Source: Cytophagales bacterium Alg240-R148
GTDB taxonomy: Bacteria > Bacteroidota > Bacteroidia > Cytophagales > Cyclobacteriaceae
Direction of reading: 5' to 3'
Assembly: GCA_900537185.1 (NCBI GenBank)
Contig: LS999828.1
Span: 186,001 to 250,000 of the forward strand
Length of the DNA: 64,000 nucleotides
The notes under the pieces were generated by a model. The model ran no database searches, was not told where the DNA came from, and worked only from the letters and a program-made list of their open reading frames with translations. The position numbers and the translations under genes were made by a program. This document shows, piece after piece, positions 35,783-44,056 of this stretch (position 1 is its first letter; the number at the start of each line of letters is the position of its first letter).

Positions 35783-36889
35783 TTAATTTGAAGTTGCTTT
35801 GATTGTAATTTTAAGGGGTTCCCCTTCATTCAAATGTGCAGGAACTACCGTTTCAACTATTACCGGAATTGTTGTACCCTTGGGACTACCACCATTTTTC
35901 AACATAAATGGGAATGCTCCTCCCGTAGGCCCAATATCGGTTCCATCTGTTCCTCCATTTAATGCTGGAGATGTGGGATCAAGTCGCAAATCCAGGGCTT
36001 TATAATTATAGGTATAAGGATCTGAAATTACAGGAACATTTCCATACATCGGATCCGTGTACTCCAAGTTGCCTCCTCCATCAAAATTTTGTTGTGGATA
36101 CCCCAATGGAGGCATGGCACCACTTTCTGGAAAAGTCTGAAATGTCATGTTATTTGAAAAGGTGTTTAAGTCAAATGTACCTCCAGAGTAGATGGTATTC
36201 CGCCGGTAATAAATATTATTGAATACCAAACAGTTGTCAAGTGAACCCCAATCTCCTCTATTCGAATTTGGTCCATAACCCACAAATAAATTATTTTTTA
36301 TAACAGCATTGTTTCCTGCTGTAACCATTCTACCTACAGTGAAAATATTATTGGCTATAATGGTTCCAAAAACGTTTGCCGAAGGAAGGCCCACAACAGA
36401 ATAATCTCCTTGACCAGGATAGGAAAAGTTGATGCAATTAGACACTCTGATGTTTTCAATTCTATTCCAATACCCCCGTATTTGAGCAAAATGACAATTT
36501 TCAATGATGATATCGGAAAGTGTATAAGCAGAACCAGCGTTAATCCCTAATTGAATGTGTCGAACATTAGATATACCATTGATACGGGTTCCCGAAGCGT
36601 TGTATACATTGATTCTGTATACACTCGACACATTTGGAGATTCGGCATCCGGAAAAAGCCCAACTCCAACCAATGTAACCGGTGTATGAACTTCTACACT
36701 CCCATAAGAAGTTGGACTGGGAGCAACATATATACTGTCTCCAGGGTCAGCAGCGTCTAAAGCTTCCTGTAATGTAGGGTAAACATAGGCACCTTCTGGC
36801 GCGTTTGCATTATTATTGGCTACCCTAATCGTTTGCGCTTGAACTATAAAAGTTAAACCAATTAAGGCCATTGTAAGTAATAATCTCAT
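35783..36889 (-). CDS. secreted right-handed beta-helix protein
   Basis: A 368-residue exported protein with a signal peptide (MRLLLTMALIGLTFIVQA-Q). The start TIRVANNNANAPEGAYVYPT-LQEALDAADPGDSI is the usual N-terminal cap of parallel beta-helix proteins, and the body holds repeated N-x-I-I-x-N-x-x-F and VIKNNLFVG rungs. A D-G-T-D-I-G-P-T-G-G segment and a final I-K-A-T-S-N follow. It is 7 bp before the PKD protein gene and has a close paralogue upstream, so it probably belongs to one surface-protein operon. No catalytic residues are seen; adhesion or polysaccharide contact is possible. Confidence 0.85.
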   Translation of the reverse strand: MRLLLTMALIGLTFIVQAQTIRVANNNANAPEGAYVYPTLQEALDAADPGDSIYVAPSPTSYGSVEVHTPVTLVGVGLFPDAESPNVSSVYRINVYNASGTRINGISNVRHIQLGINAGSAYTLSDIIIENCHFAQIRGYWNRIENIRVSNCINFSYPGQGDYSVVGLPSANVFGTIIANNIFTVGRMVTAGNNAVIKNNLFVGYGPNSNRGDWGSLDNCLVFNNIYYRRNTIYSGGTFDLNTFSNNMTFQTFPESGAMPPLGYPQQNFDGGGNLEYTDPMYGNVPVISDPYTYNYKALDLRLDPTSPALNGGTDGTDIGPTGGAFPFMLKNGGSPKGTTIPVIVETVVPAHLNEGEPLKITIKATSN

Positions 36890-36991
36890 AAAATTTCAAC
36901 GTTTTATTATTTTCTCTAATTTTTAAATAGGGTGCTTTCTCCTATTAGACAACCGACTTTCAATTTTTAAACCGACTTGTTTTTGTGAAAA

Positions 36992-38113
36992 TTAATTGTT
37001 GGACTTTGCACTTATACTAATCGGAAGCACTTGGCCTTGATTTATTAAACCTGGCACAACTACTTCTTGAATGGTGGGAATATTAGTGCCAAATATTTTT
37101 CCTTCTAAATCTACTGTAAACGGAAACTGGCCACCAGTAGGCCCTATGTCGGTTCCATCAGAACCGGCATTTATTATGGCCGCCCCATCCACCGGAGTGA
37201 GGTCATTATTTGTAAAAGACCAAGCATAAAATGCAAGGGCCGTATAGCCCGGATCCGTTTCTATTATATTCCCACCGCCATCCAGATTTGCCTCTCCTCC
37301 CACTGGATCGGGTGGAAAATCTTGATATGCATCGTTCACATTAAAAGTAAGATTGTATGAAAATGTGTTTTTCTCAAAATAATCTCTTCCCCGAACAGGT
37401 TTGCCATAAAAAACATTGTTGCTGATAATGCAATTAACAACCGAACCAAAGGTGTAGTTACCAGAACCTTCTCCTGCCCCAATAAACAGGTTGTTCTTTA
37501 TTTGTGTATAGTTGCCTGCATTAATAAGCGGAAGGTCCGGTCTGATCCAAAAAGTATTTTCCATTATATTATTGGCAATAACACAGTTTTGTAATTTTGT
37601 ATCCGTAGCAAGGGTAATGATATAAGTATTGGCAGTATGGCTAACACAATTAGAAATACGGAGCCCATCGATGTTATTGGTAGTAGTATTTTGTACTATG
37701 CGCCCAAACCTACTGAACTCTATTACTATATCCGATAAAGTATATACAGGGCCAGTTCCGGAAGCCAAATTCGTTAAGACAATGTTCAACCCTCTAATGA
37801 CTGTACCGGAAGCTGCTGCAGTGTTTAAATCCATGCTATTAACATGCGAAGTATAATTGAAGGTTGTATTGGGGTTGTACCCTATTCCTTTAAAGGTTAA
37901 CTGTTTGTCCACAACAACGTCACCATAAGTAGTTCCACTTGGTATTACATGTATGATATCTCCTGCAGTTGCCGCATCTATTGCGTCTTGTAAACTGGAA
38001 AAAACATGGCTTCCCTCCGAGGCGTCTGCATTGTTGTTGGCTACCCAAATATTCTGTGCCAACCCTAATTGGACGGTGCCTAATAAGCCCATTAGTAAAA
38101 TAAATTTCATCAT
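36992..38113 (-). CDS. secreted right-handed beta-helix protein, paralogue
   Basis: A 373-residue protein with a signal peptide (about 1-19, ending LA-Q) and the same plan as the gene after it: IWVANNNADASEGSHVFSS-LQDAIDAATAGDIIHV at the start, beta-helix rungs in the middle, DGTDIGPTGGQFPF and a C-terminal V-x-P-x-x-I-x-Q-G-x-x-L-P-I-S-I-S-A-K-S. The two proteins are clearly homologous but strongly diverged. A gap of 102 bp separates them, with no terminator in it. It is divergent from the ECF sigma gene, sharing a 103-bp intergenic region. The role is probably surface or extracellular. Confidence 0.85.
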   Translation of the reverse strand: MMKFILLMGLLGTVQLGLAQNIWVANNNADASEGSHVFSSLQDAIDAATAGDIIHVIPSGTTYGDVVVDKQLTFKGIGYNPNTTFNYTSHVNSMDLNTAAASGTVIRGLNIVLTNLASGTGPVYTLSDIVIEFSRFGRIVQNTTTNNIDGLRISNCVSHTANTYIITLATDTKLQNCVIANNIMENTFWIRPDLPLINAGNYTQIKNNLFIGAGEGSGNYTFGSVVNCIISNNVFYGKPVRGRDYFEKNTFSYNLTFNVNDAYQDFPPDPVGGEANLDGGGNIIETDPGYTALAFYAWSFTNNDLTPVDGAAIINAGSDGTDIGPTGGQFPFTVDLEGKIFGTNIPTIQEVVVPGLINQGQVLPISISAKSNN

Positions 38114-38216
38114 CGTTTTGTAGTTTTGTGTTTAATGCTTATTTCGTTGTTTGTTAAAAGGTTAACAGCGCATTGAAAAAAAAATGTTTACCTTTTTTCA
38201 TTTTTAGTAATAAGCA

Positions 38217-38762
38217 ATGACAGAACAGGAAAAAGCAGCCACGATAGAAAGCCTAAAACGGGGGGATGAAAAAGCCTTTAAGGCCATCTATTTGGATACT
38301 AAGAGTCAATTTATACCATGGATTAAAACACAATATGGTTTAAACGAAGACAATGCCCTGGACCTCTATCAATCTGCATTTTCAGTTTTTTATGAAAAAG
38401 TGGAGGGTGGTAGTTTTAATTTTAGTCAATCGGCTCCAGCTACTTATATTATTGCGATTGGCAAAAATTTGGCGTTAAAAACATTGAAGCAAAATTCAAA
38501 AGTATTGGACCCAAAAGAATTAATTTTCCAACATTACACACAGGAAGATGGGGAAGAAAAAAAGGTTTTACTTAAGAAAATGCTGCTGGGTTTGGAACAG
38601 TTAAAAGAACCGTGTAAAACATTGTTGGAGATGTACTATTACAAAAAAATGTCTTTGAAAGAAATTGGAAATAAAATGAACCATGGTAACGCCAATGTAA
38701 CCAAGACACAAAAATCCAGGTGTTTAAATTATTTGAAAAAATTAATAAAAAAGGACAAATGA
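38217..38762 (+). CDS. ECF-type sigma-70 factor
   Basis: A 181-residue sigma factor with region 2 (about 10-95, including NALDLYQSAFSVFYEKV and a T-Y-I-I-A-I-G-K-N-L segment) and region 4 (about 120-175, LEQLKEPCKTLLEMYYYKKMSLKEIGNKM followed by N-V-T-K-T-Q-K-S-R-C). No region 1 or 3 is present. Its stop overlaps the next gene start (ATGA at 38759-38762), a membrane TPR protein that probably acts as its partner or anti-sigma factor. It diverges from the beta-helix gene at 38113 across 103 bp. Sequence-specific targets cannot be read from the window. Confidence 0.92.
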   Translation: MTEQEKAATIESLKRGDEKAFKAIYLDTKSQFIPWIKTQYGLNEDNALDLYQSAFSVFYEKVEGGSFNFSQSAPATYIIAIGKNLALKTLKQNSKVLDPKELIFQHYTQEDGEEKKVLLKKMLLGLEQLKEPCKTLLEMYYYKKMSLKEIGNKMNHGNANVTKTQKSRCLNYLKKLIKKDK

Positions 38763-39466
38763 ACTTCGAAGAAAACAAAGACCTTTTTATTAGGGGTGCA
38801 TTAAATGAAGAAGAAACCTTAAAGTTTCTAGATTCGTTAGATAAGGCTCAAAAAAAAGAAATAGAGGAAGCAATGGAGTTATCTGCGGCTTTTCAAATTA
38901 AAAAAGCCGAGTCCAACTTAAAAAAGATCCAACAATATGAATCTAAGAAAACCAAGGTTGTTGCATTTCGGGCATGGGCAGCTGCAGCGGCTAGTTTGTT
39001 GTTGTTGGCCGTTTTTATTTGGATCTCCAAAGACTCCGGAGCAGAGAAGCTTGCCAACCAGCATTTTTCTCCCTACCCCAACATAGCGCAACCAACCATG
39101 CGCAATGCTTCCGAAGCAGCAAAGGACCCAGGTTTTCTTGCATACGATGCAAAGGACTACCACTCTGCCTTAAATGCATTTAACAACAAAGATTCTGAAT
39201 TAGACACCATTGCTTTCTATAAAGTCAATTGTTTGTTGGCCCTTAAAGAGCCACAACAAGCTTTAGCACTTCTCGAAATGCTCAATCAAAAAGAAAGCAC
39301 TGCTTTTATACTTCCTAGAAAATGGCTGGAGGCCCTTATTATGCTAATGAACAAAGAATACGATCAAGCTATAATTGCTTTGAACCAATACTTTGCTTCT
39401 GGAAATGCCATTGAAAAACAAAAAGCCAAAAATCTAATTAAAGAAATTGAACAACTCAGGCCTTAG
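38759..39466 (+). CDS. membrane TPR protein, probable anti-sigma partner
   Basis: I take the ATG at 38759 (235 residues), which overlaps the sigma-factor stop; an upstream frame extension has no support. A cytoplasmic N-terminus (about 1-65, acidic then basic, FIRGALNEEETLKFLDSLD) resembles the N-terminal part of Bacteroidota anti-sigma-type membrane partners. One membrane helix (67-90) follows, then a periplasmic TPR-like region (about 130-235, ALNAFNNKDSEL and KEYDQAIIALNQYF). The position directly after an ECF sigma gene is typical of anti-sigma factors, but no zinc-binding anti-sigma motif is present. Its end overlaps the convergent CHAT gene by 11 bp. Confidence 0.75.
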   Translation: MNFEENKDLFIRGALNEEETLKFLDSLDKAQKKEIEEAMELSAAFQIKKAESNLKKIQQYESKKTKVVAFRAWAAAAASLLLLAVFIWISKDSGAEKLANQHFSPYPNIAQPTMRNASEAAKDPGFLAYDAKDYHSALNAFNNKDSELDTIAFYKVNCLLALKEPQQALALLEMLNQKESTAFILPRKWLEALIMLMNKEYDQAIIALNQYFASGNAIEKQKAKNLIKEIEQLRP

Positions 39467-42400
39467 ATTTCAATCGTTGTCTTCGTTTGTAAATAGCAAA
39501 GGCAAATACCCCTAAAAACATTACAAATAGCGCATTTTGTATCCATAGACTGTGGTTATTTAGTTGAATGGTTTGGTTTTGTCCATAGTACATCCAGCTC
39601 CCCCATATAAACGGATTGTCGTACAGGTCTGGGTAGCGATTGAGCCAAGCCATTCTCGTATTTTTGAGGGCATGGGATGCCGTTTGTCCATCGGCTATTT
39701 TTGTGTAATACAAATCAAAAAATTCTGCTGTGGCTTGGTCCGACACTTCCCATCTAGCCGAGAGCAGGTTTTGACTCCCTGCAAAAGCAAATGCTCTATT
39801 CAGACTCATCATGCCCTCTCCCCCTAAAAATTCATCTTTACCAGCACTACATGCAGAAAGCGTTAGCAGCAAAGTCCGAAAATTCAAATTATAAATCTCT
39901 TCTGCTGATAAGGCGTGTAGCCCTGTGGAGTCAGAAAAGTAAAGGGCATCAATACCAGCGTACTCGGCACCAGTATGGGTTGCAAGGTGAACGATTGATT
40001 TCCCATCGGCCTGGTCAATAAAATTATGAACAGAAGCTTCCTGCCCAACAAAAGACTCAATATTAAACTTTTCTGACAAAGTAGCTACTTCCACTGCTGC
40101 AGATGGCAATAGTTTAAAACGGGTACCCTCAAAACCCGGAGCAAATGCTACTCCCTCGCTCAATTCAAAATCGGGTTCCACAGAACGCACTATCCAATTA
40201 CAAGAAAAAGAATAACTCACGGCCACTTCTTCAAAAAGATACCGCTCCTGCTTTAGCAAATCGAAGGGTACTTTGTACAAGATCCCATCGGGGATCACAT
40301 ACATATTATCAATTTCTACTGGTATGCTACTAGGCAATAGTGCGCCATAGAGTTGTGCAGATAATGAAGTAAATTGGCTTTGGTTTCTTGTAAGTATGGC
40401 ATTGTTTAACTGCTCTACAGCAGCACTTTTTACAGCATTAATATTGTGCATAGTACAGCTTTCTTTGCGGATGTCAAACCGAACCACAAAACCATCCAAC
40501 TCCTGATAAAAAAGAACCAAATCTCCATTGTTTAAAGACGATTGGAATTCTTTCAATTCTAAGTTTGGCATTTCATACCGCAGTTGGTAATACTGCGCAT
40601 GGTTTTCCTTAAATATTTGCACAACAGAATCTATTTTCCCCCTTACCTCAACCAACGCATCTACTTCTTGTAAGTCTTTTGATTTATAGCGGTTCCAGAG
40701 CAATTGCTCCTGGATAAGAAGTGCCCGTTCTGTTTCCAACAAATGTGGTGGAACTCCGGCAAAAGATTGCAATCGGGTTTCATTTTGTGCCAACTTTAAC
40801 TTTTGCGCCTTTCCGTACTCCGACCAATACCAAGCCTTTTCGATTAAGTCTTTTGAAGGCTGTTTGTTGTGGCGTGACACAAAAGTCTGCACACAAGATT
40901 TAAAAAAATCATTTATTTTGTTCAGCACAAAATGGGAAGTCTTGCCTCTGGTAAAAGAGGCATTTATTATCTTGATTACCTCTACACCATACTTCATAAT
41001 GGGTTCTATTACCAGAGCACCTTCCCCTTTTTGACTTACCAGTTTTAAGTTAAAAGATACAATTTCCAGCAACAACAACTTTTTAAACGTTAATGCCGGA
41101 TTGGGATACCCGTTGGGTAAATGGTGTTGGCTTATGTTGTGGTAGGCCTGTTGCATCCATTTATCGGATTCCTCCAGTTTCCCTAAATTAAAATAGAGCT
41201 GTGCCATTTCTAAACTCACTTCGGCCTTTTGAGGATGCGCTCCTTTAAATTGACGGTCTAAATAGTGGATGGACTTTTTGAAATAGACTACTGCTGCGTC
41301 CTTTTCATGCAGCCCAACCAACACTTGAGCCATTGCCCAATTCGACTCAAAACTTTCGTTTCCATCGGGCTTATCCATAAGAATTTCCTGGCTCTTTTGA
41401 ATATAAATTAATGCCGAGTCATACTCTTTTTTGTGTGCCAATACTTGCGCAATTTTTGTATAGGCAGAAGCCGTAAAAGGATGGCTTGGCCCGTTGGCTC
41501 CTTCCATTTCCTTTAATTCCTTTTTGTGGTACTCGAGCGCTTGGTCAAAATTACCCACCTGCATGGCAGTTGTACCTACTTGGGCATAAGAATGCCCTAA
41601 TGTGGTATGGGGAGAAGCCAGCAAAGCCTGCTTCGATTGTAGGCCTTGTTGCATATAATCCCAAGCTTTCTCCAACTCCCCCATCTCGGCATATACACTT
41701 GCAATGTTGTTGTAGCTGGAACCTATGCTGCTATGGGTGGGGTCCATGGAACGGAGCTTAACTTCAAGCCCTTTTTCAAAGTATTCAATCGCCTCCGCAT
41801 AATATCCTTTGTAATACCAAACTGCTCCCAAATTATTAATAGAAGAACCATAATCGGGGTGTCCAATTAAATCTAAAGATTCAAAAATACCTTCGGCTGT
41901 GCTATAATGCACGATGGCTTGGTCATAGTCCGACTTTAAAAAATAGGCATTGCCTATTATTACCGATGTTTTACCGATCGAACGCAAATTGCTGACACTA
42001 TCAATTAATGATACCTCAATCGCCTCGTTCAATATGCTAATGGCCGTATCGTACTCGGTAGTTCTGTAATATACCTGACCAATATTGAGCAAAGAATTGG
42101 CTAACAACCCTGCACTTGCATTTGCAGACTTCCTTAATTCGTAAGCTTCTGTAAAAAAGTCAATTGCTGCCGCGTATTGGTTGTTTTCTAAATTGGCCTT
42201 GCCGATATAGTTTATTTGAGTAGATTTTTCTATTACAAATTCATTGGGAACTTCGTAACCGCGCAGGTAGTCCAAAGCTTTTTTATAATTCCCCTTGTTG
42301 ATGTAACATTCCGCAATTTTATTTTTTGCTTGGTAATGTCTATTGGACGATTCGTCCAATAGAAGGTACCGTTCAAAACCAGCGATTGCGCTATCGTACT

Positions 42401-42506
42401 TAGATTGGACTCTGTTTAATTCGGCTTTGTCAAAAATGGCATCTTGTGCTTGTACATTGGCCCACAACAGCACAGCCCACAAAACCAGTAGGTGTTTTTT
42501 TATCAT
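39456..42506 (-). CDS. TPR-CHAT protein (caspase-like peptidase domain with C-terminal membrane helix)
   Basis: From the ATG at 42506 (1016 residues; a TTG two codons upstream is not used): signal peptide (about 1-21, ANVQA-Q), about nine to ten TPR units (about 25-470, NIGQVYYRT, NNLGAVWYYKGYY and similar), a helical linker, and a CHAT domain (about 715-980). Both catalytic residues are kept: H844 in VHLATHTG and C886 in LSACSAG. A membrane helix (about 990-1008) and a basic tail (YKRRQRLKSKA) end it. CHAT proteases are cysteine peptidases related to separase and caspases. The signal peptide and C-terminal helix place the TPR/CHAT part outside the cytoplasm. It is convergent with the sigma/anti-sigma pair. 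Confidence 0.9.
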   Translation of the reverse strand: MIKKHLLVLWAVLLWANVQAQDAIFDKAELNRVQSKYDSAIAGFERYLLLDESSNRHYQAKNKIAECYINKGNYKKALDYLRGYEVPNEFVIEKSTQINYIGKANLENNQYAAAIDFFTEAYELRKSANASAGLLANSLLNIGQVYYRTTEYDTAISILNEAIEVSLIDSVSNLRSIGKTSVIIGNAYFLKSDYDQAIVHYSTAEGIFESLDLIGHPDYGSSINNLGAVWYYKGYYAEAIEYFEKGLEVKLRSMDPTHSSIGSSYNNIASVYAEMGELEKAWDYMQQGLQSKQALLASPHTTLGHSYAQVGTTAMQVGNFDQALEYHKKELKEMEGANGPSHPFTASAYTKIAQVLAHKKEYDSALIYIQKSQEILMDKPDGNESFESNWAMAQVLVGLHEKDAAVVYFKKSIHYLDRQFKGAHPQKAEVSLEMAQLYFNLGKLEESDKWMQQAYHNISQHHLPNGYPNPALTFKKLLLLEIVSFNLKLVSQKGEGALVIEPIMKYGVEVIKIINASFTRGKTSHFVLNKINDFFKSCVQTFVSRHNKQPSKDLIEKAWYWSEYGKAQKLKLAQNETRLQSFAGVPPHLLETERALLIQEQLLWNRYKSKDLQEVDALVEVRGKIDSVVQIFKENHAQYYQLRYEMPNLELKEFQSSLNNGDLVLFYQELDGFVVRFDIRKESCTMHNINAVKSAAVEQLNNAILTRNQSQFTSLSAQLYGALLPSSIPVEIDNMYVIPDGILYKVPFDLLKQERYLFEEVAVSYSFSCNWIVRSVEPDFELSEGVAFAPGFEGTRFKLLPSAAVEVATLSEKFNIESFVGQEASVHNFIDQADGKSIVHLATHTGAEYAGIDALYFSDSTGLHALSAEEIYNLNFRTLLLTLSACSAGKDEFLGGEGMMSLNRAFAFAGSQNLLSARWEVSDQATAEFFDLYYTKIADGQTASHALKNTRMAWLNRYPDLYDNPFIWGSWMYYGQNQTIQLNNHSLWIQNALFVMFLGVFAFAIYKRRQRLKSKA

Positions 42507-42527
42507 CAACAATTATTATTTTATACT

Positions 42528-43061
42528 CTAAAAGGACTCGTACTTAAACTTCTGCCCACCAACCGAAGCTTCGTACATCAACCCTCCTTTTTGTGTTGTA
42601 AATACTGCAACCCCATCAATGTACTTAGCATCAAGTGAAGCACCTGCGGCAGCTGCTACCGCTGATAATTGAGCCGAAAACTCTAGTTTATTCCCTTTAA
42701 ACCGATCCATATCGGCCTTCTTTTCAAAAAAAACAACCTCCCTATAGGCTTGTCCTCCAGCCTGCAAACCAATACTTACTTGAGACAATTTGGCGGTGCC
42801 AATTTCGGCTCCTTTTTGAAAGACTATCCCATGGCCACTAGCTGCACCAACCCCAAGCCCGCCTTTGCCAACATTTGGAAATATGGCATAGCCATAAGCA
42901 GATGAAAAGAAAGTAGCTAGATCTGGGTCTTTTTTTAAAAAAGCAGCTTTTGCTTCTTTTGAATCTGCCTTAATTTCAGCTATTTTTTTGTCTGATTGGG
43001 CATTCGAATTTGCAGATATGCTCAAAACTAAGAAGACCAAAAAGTATTGTAAGTATTTCAT
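42528..43061 (-). CDS. SYLF/Ysc84 domain protein
   Basis: From the ATG at 43061 the product has 177 residues with a signal peptide (MKYLQYFLVFLVLSISANSNAQ); a TTG two codons upstream is rejected. The mature protein has AYGYAIFPNVGKGGLGVGAASGHG and a later LGA-like Gly/Ala stretch, the SYLF (Ysc84, DUF500) lipid-binding domain. Bacterial members are exported and their role is poorly known. It ends 21 bp before the CHAT gene start in the same direction, so the two may form an operon, placing a lipid-binding protein next to a membrane-anchored peptidase. Confidence 0.85.
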   Translation of the reverse strand: MKYLQYFLVFLVLSISANSNAQSDKKIAEIKADSKEAKAAFLKKDPDLATFFSSAYGYAIFPNVGKGGLGVGAASGHGIVFQKGAEIGTAKLSQVSIGLQAGGQAYREVVFFEKKADMDRFKGNKLEFSAQLSAVAAAAGASLDAKYIDGVAVFTTQKGGLMYEASVGGQKFKYESF

Positions 43062-43170
43062 ATTCAAATAATGGTTATGTGAGTGCCAACTACATTACAA
43101 AATAAATATACTTATTTTCAATTTCATTCAAATAAAAAACAATCAGAATTGTTTTCTGCTGCTACAAATA

Positions 43171-43195
43171 AAAAAGGCCTCTAAAATTAGAGGCC
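43171..43195 (-). terminator. intrinsic terminator
   Basis: On the minus strand the stem GGCCTCTA/TAGAGGCC (43195-43176) with a 4-base loop ends in TTTTT, fitting termination of the gene ending at 43226. Confidence 0.85.
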
Positions 43196-43225
43196 CCAAT
43201 AAGCTATTACCAAATCTATACAATT

Positions 43226-43666
43226 CTATTTATTAAACACCCAGCGCAAGTTGAGGCCAAAACCACCGGTACGAAAATCAGTATCTTCAATTATAACAAA
43301 GGTAGGCCTCCAATCTGCTCCTAGTGCCAGTGGCACTCCATTAAAATGGTATTCAATACCAATTTCTCCACTCACACCTAATAAAAAAGGATCCCCTAAA
43401 AACAAGGATGGCCCTGCCCCAACATACCAGTAAAATGCTTCTCCCCCGAGTGGTTTATACAAGAAATCCCATAACGCTTCTACGCCTACACCATTCCCAA
43501 AGGAAACATCGGCATGTATTCTACTGAATTCTCCCAGGCCAAAGACAGCGTCCACGGCAGCACTATTGCTACCCAGCGCATCTCCAAACCGCACACCCAA
43601 TTCTTGTGCATTTACTCCATAAAACATCGTACATAACAGCACTATTAAGTATACTTTCTTTAACAT
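43226..43666 (-). CDS. small exported beta-barrel-like protein
   Basis: A 146-residue exported protein with a signal peptide (about 1-20, YGVNA-Q). The body has Gly/aromatic alternating strands (GVRFGDALGS, FYWYVGAGPSLFLG, GIEYHFNGVPLALGADWRPTF) and ends FGLNLRWVFNK, with a terminal aromatic strand like small outer-membrane barrels. It is not assigned to a named family here. Single gene, ending at a clear terminator on the minus strand and separated from the SYLF gene by that terminator. Function unknown. Confidence 0.75.
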   Translation of the reverse strand: MLKKVYLIVLLCTMFYGVNAQELGVRFGDALGSNSAAVDAVFGLGEFSRIHADVSFGNGVGVEALWDFLYKPLGGEAFYWYVGAGPSLFLGDPFLLGVSGEIGIEYHFNGVPLALGADWRPTFVIIEDTDFRTGGFGLNLRWVFNK

Positions 43667-44056
43667 AACAAAGGGTTTAGGTTGTAATTAATTTAAGATT
43701 GTTGTTTAGTGAAAATCATTTTTATTTACCTACAAGAACAAACTCGGAGGCACAATGTTTTTAAAATACAAAAAAAGAACTTAAACACCAACAGAAACAC
43801 AAGAACTTAAACAACTGAAATACAAACCATAAAGCGTACAAAACAGCAAAAGCATACGAAACAACTCTATTAAAATAATACCAACATTCATTTAAATATT
43901 ACGAACACATTATTAGAAACACCACATTGTTTAGACAACGAATTTCAATATTTCACAAAAGGAATCGGATTATTTGCTCTAAATTTCTAAATTTGCTGAC
44001 CTTTTATTCAAAGGTGGAATTGTTTGAAATTGATCGCACTTGCACGAGGATACTGA
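43667..44056. other. long intergenic region before the decarboxylase gene
   Basis: About 390 bases with no gene I can support. Roughly 43755-43870 is A/C-rich and nearly T-poor on the plus strand, and holds the direct repeat AAGAACTTAAACA at 43775-43787 and 43801-43813. The right end (43988-43995, TAAATTTG) is an exact -7 promoter box for the decarboxylase gene at 44057, though no -33 TTTG stands at the right distance. Confidence 0.55.
43988..43995 (+). promoter_or_regulatory. possible -7 promoter box of the decarboxylase gene
   Basis: TAAATTTG matches TAnnTTTG exactly. The nearest TTTG (43973-43976) is only 11 bases upstream, too close for a standard promoter, so support is partial. The inferred leader would be about 55 bases. 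Confidence 0.35.

Noticed and set aside
35776-35829. Longer N-terminus of the PKD/T9SS gene
   Set aside because: It overlaps the preceding gene by 47 bp and precedes a clean signal peptide start at 35775.
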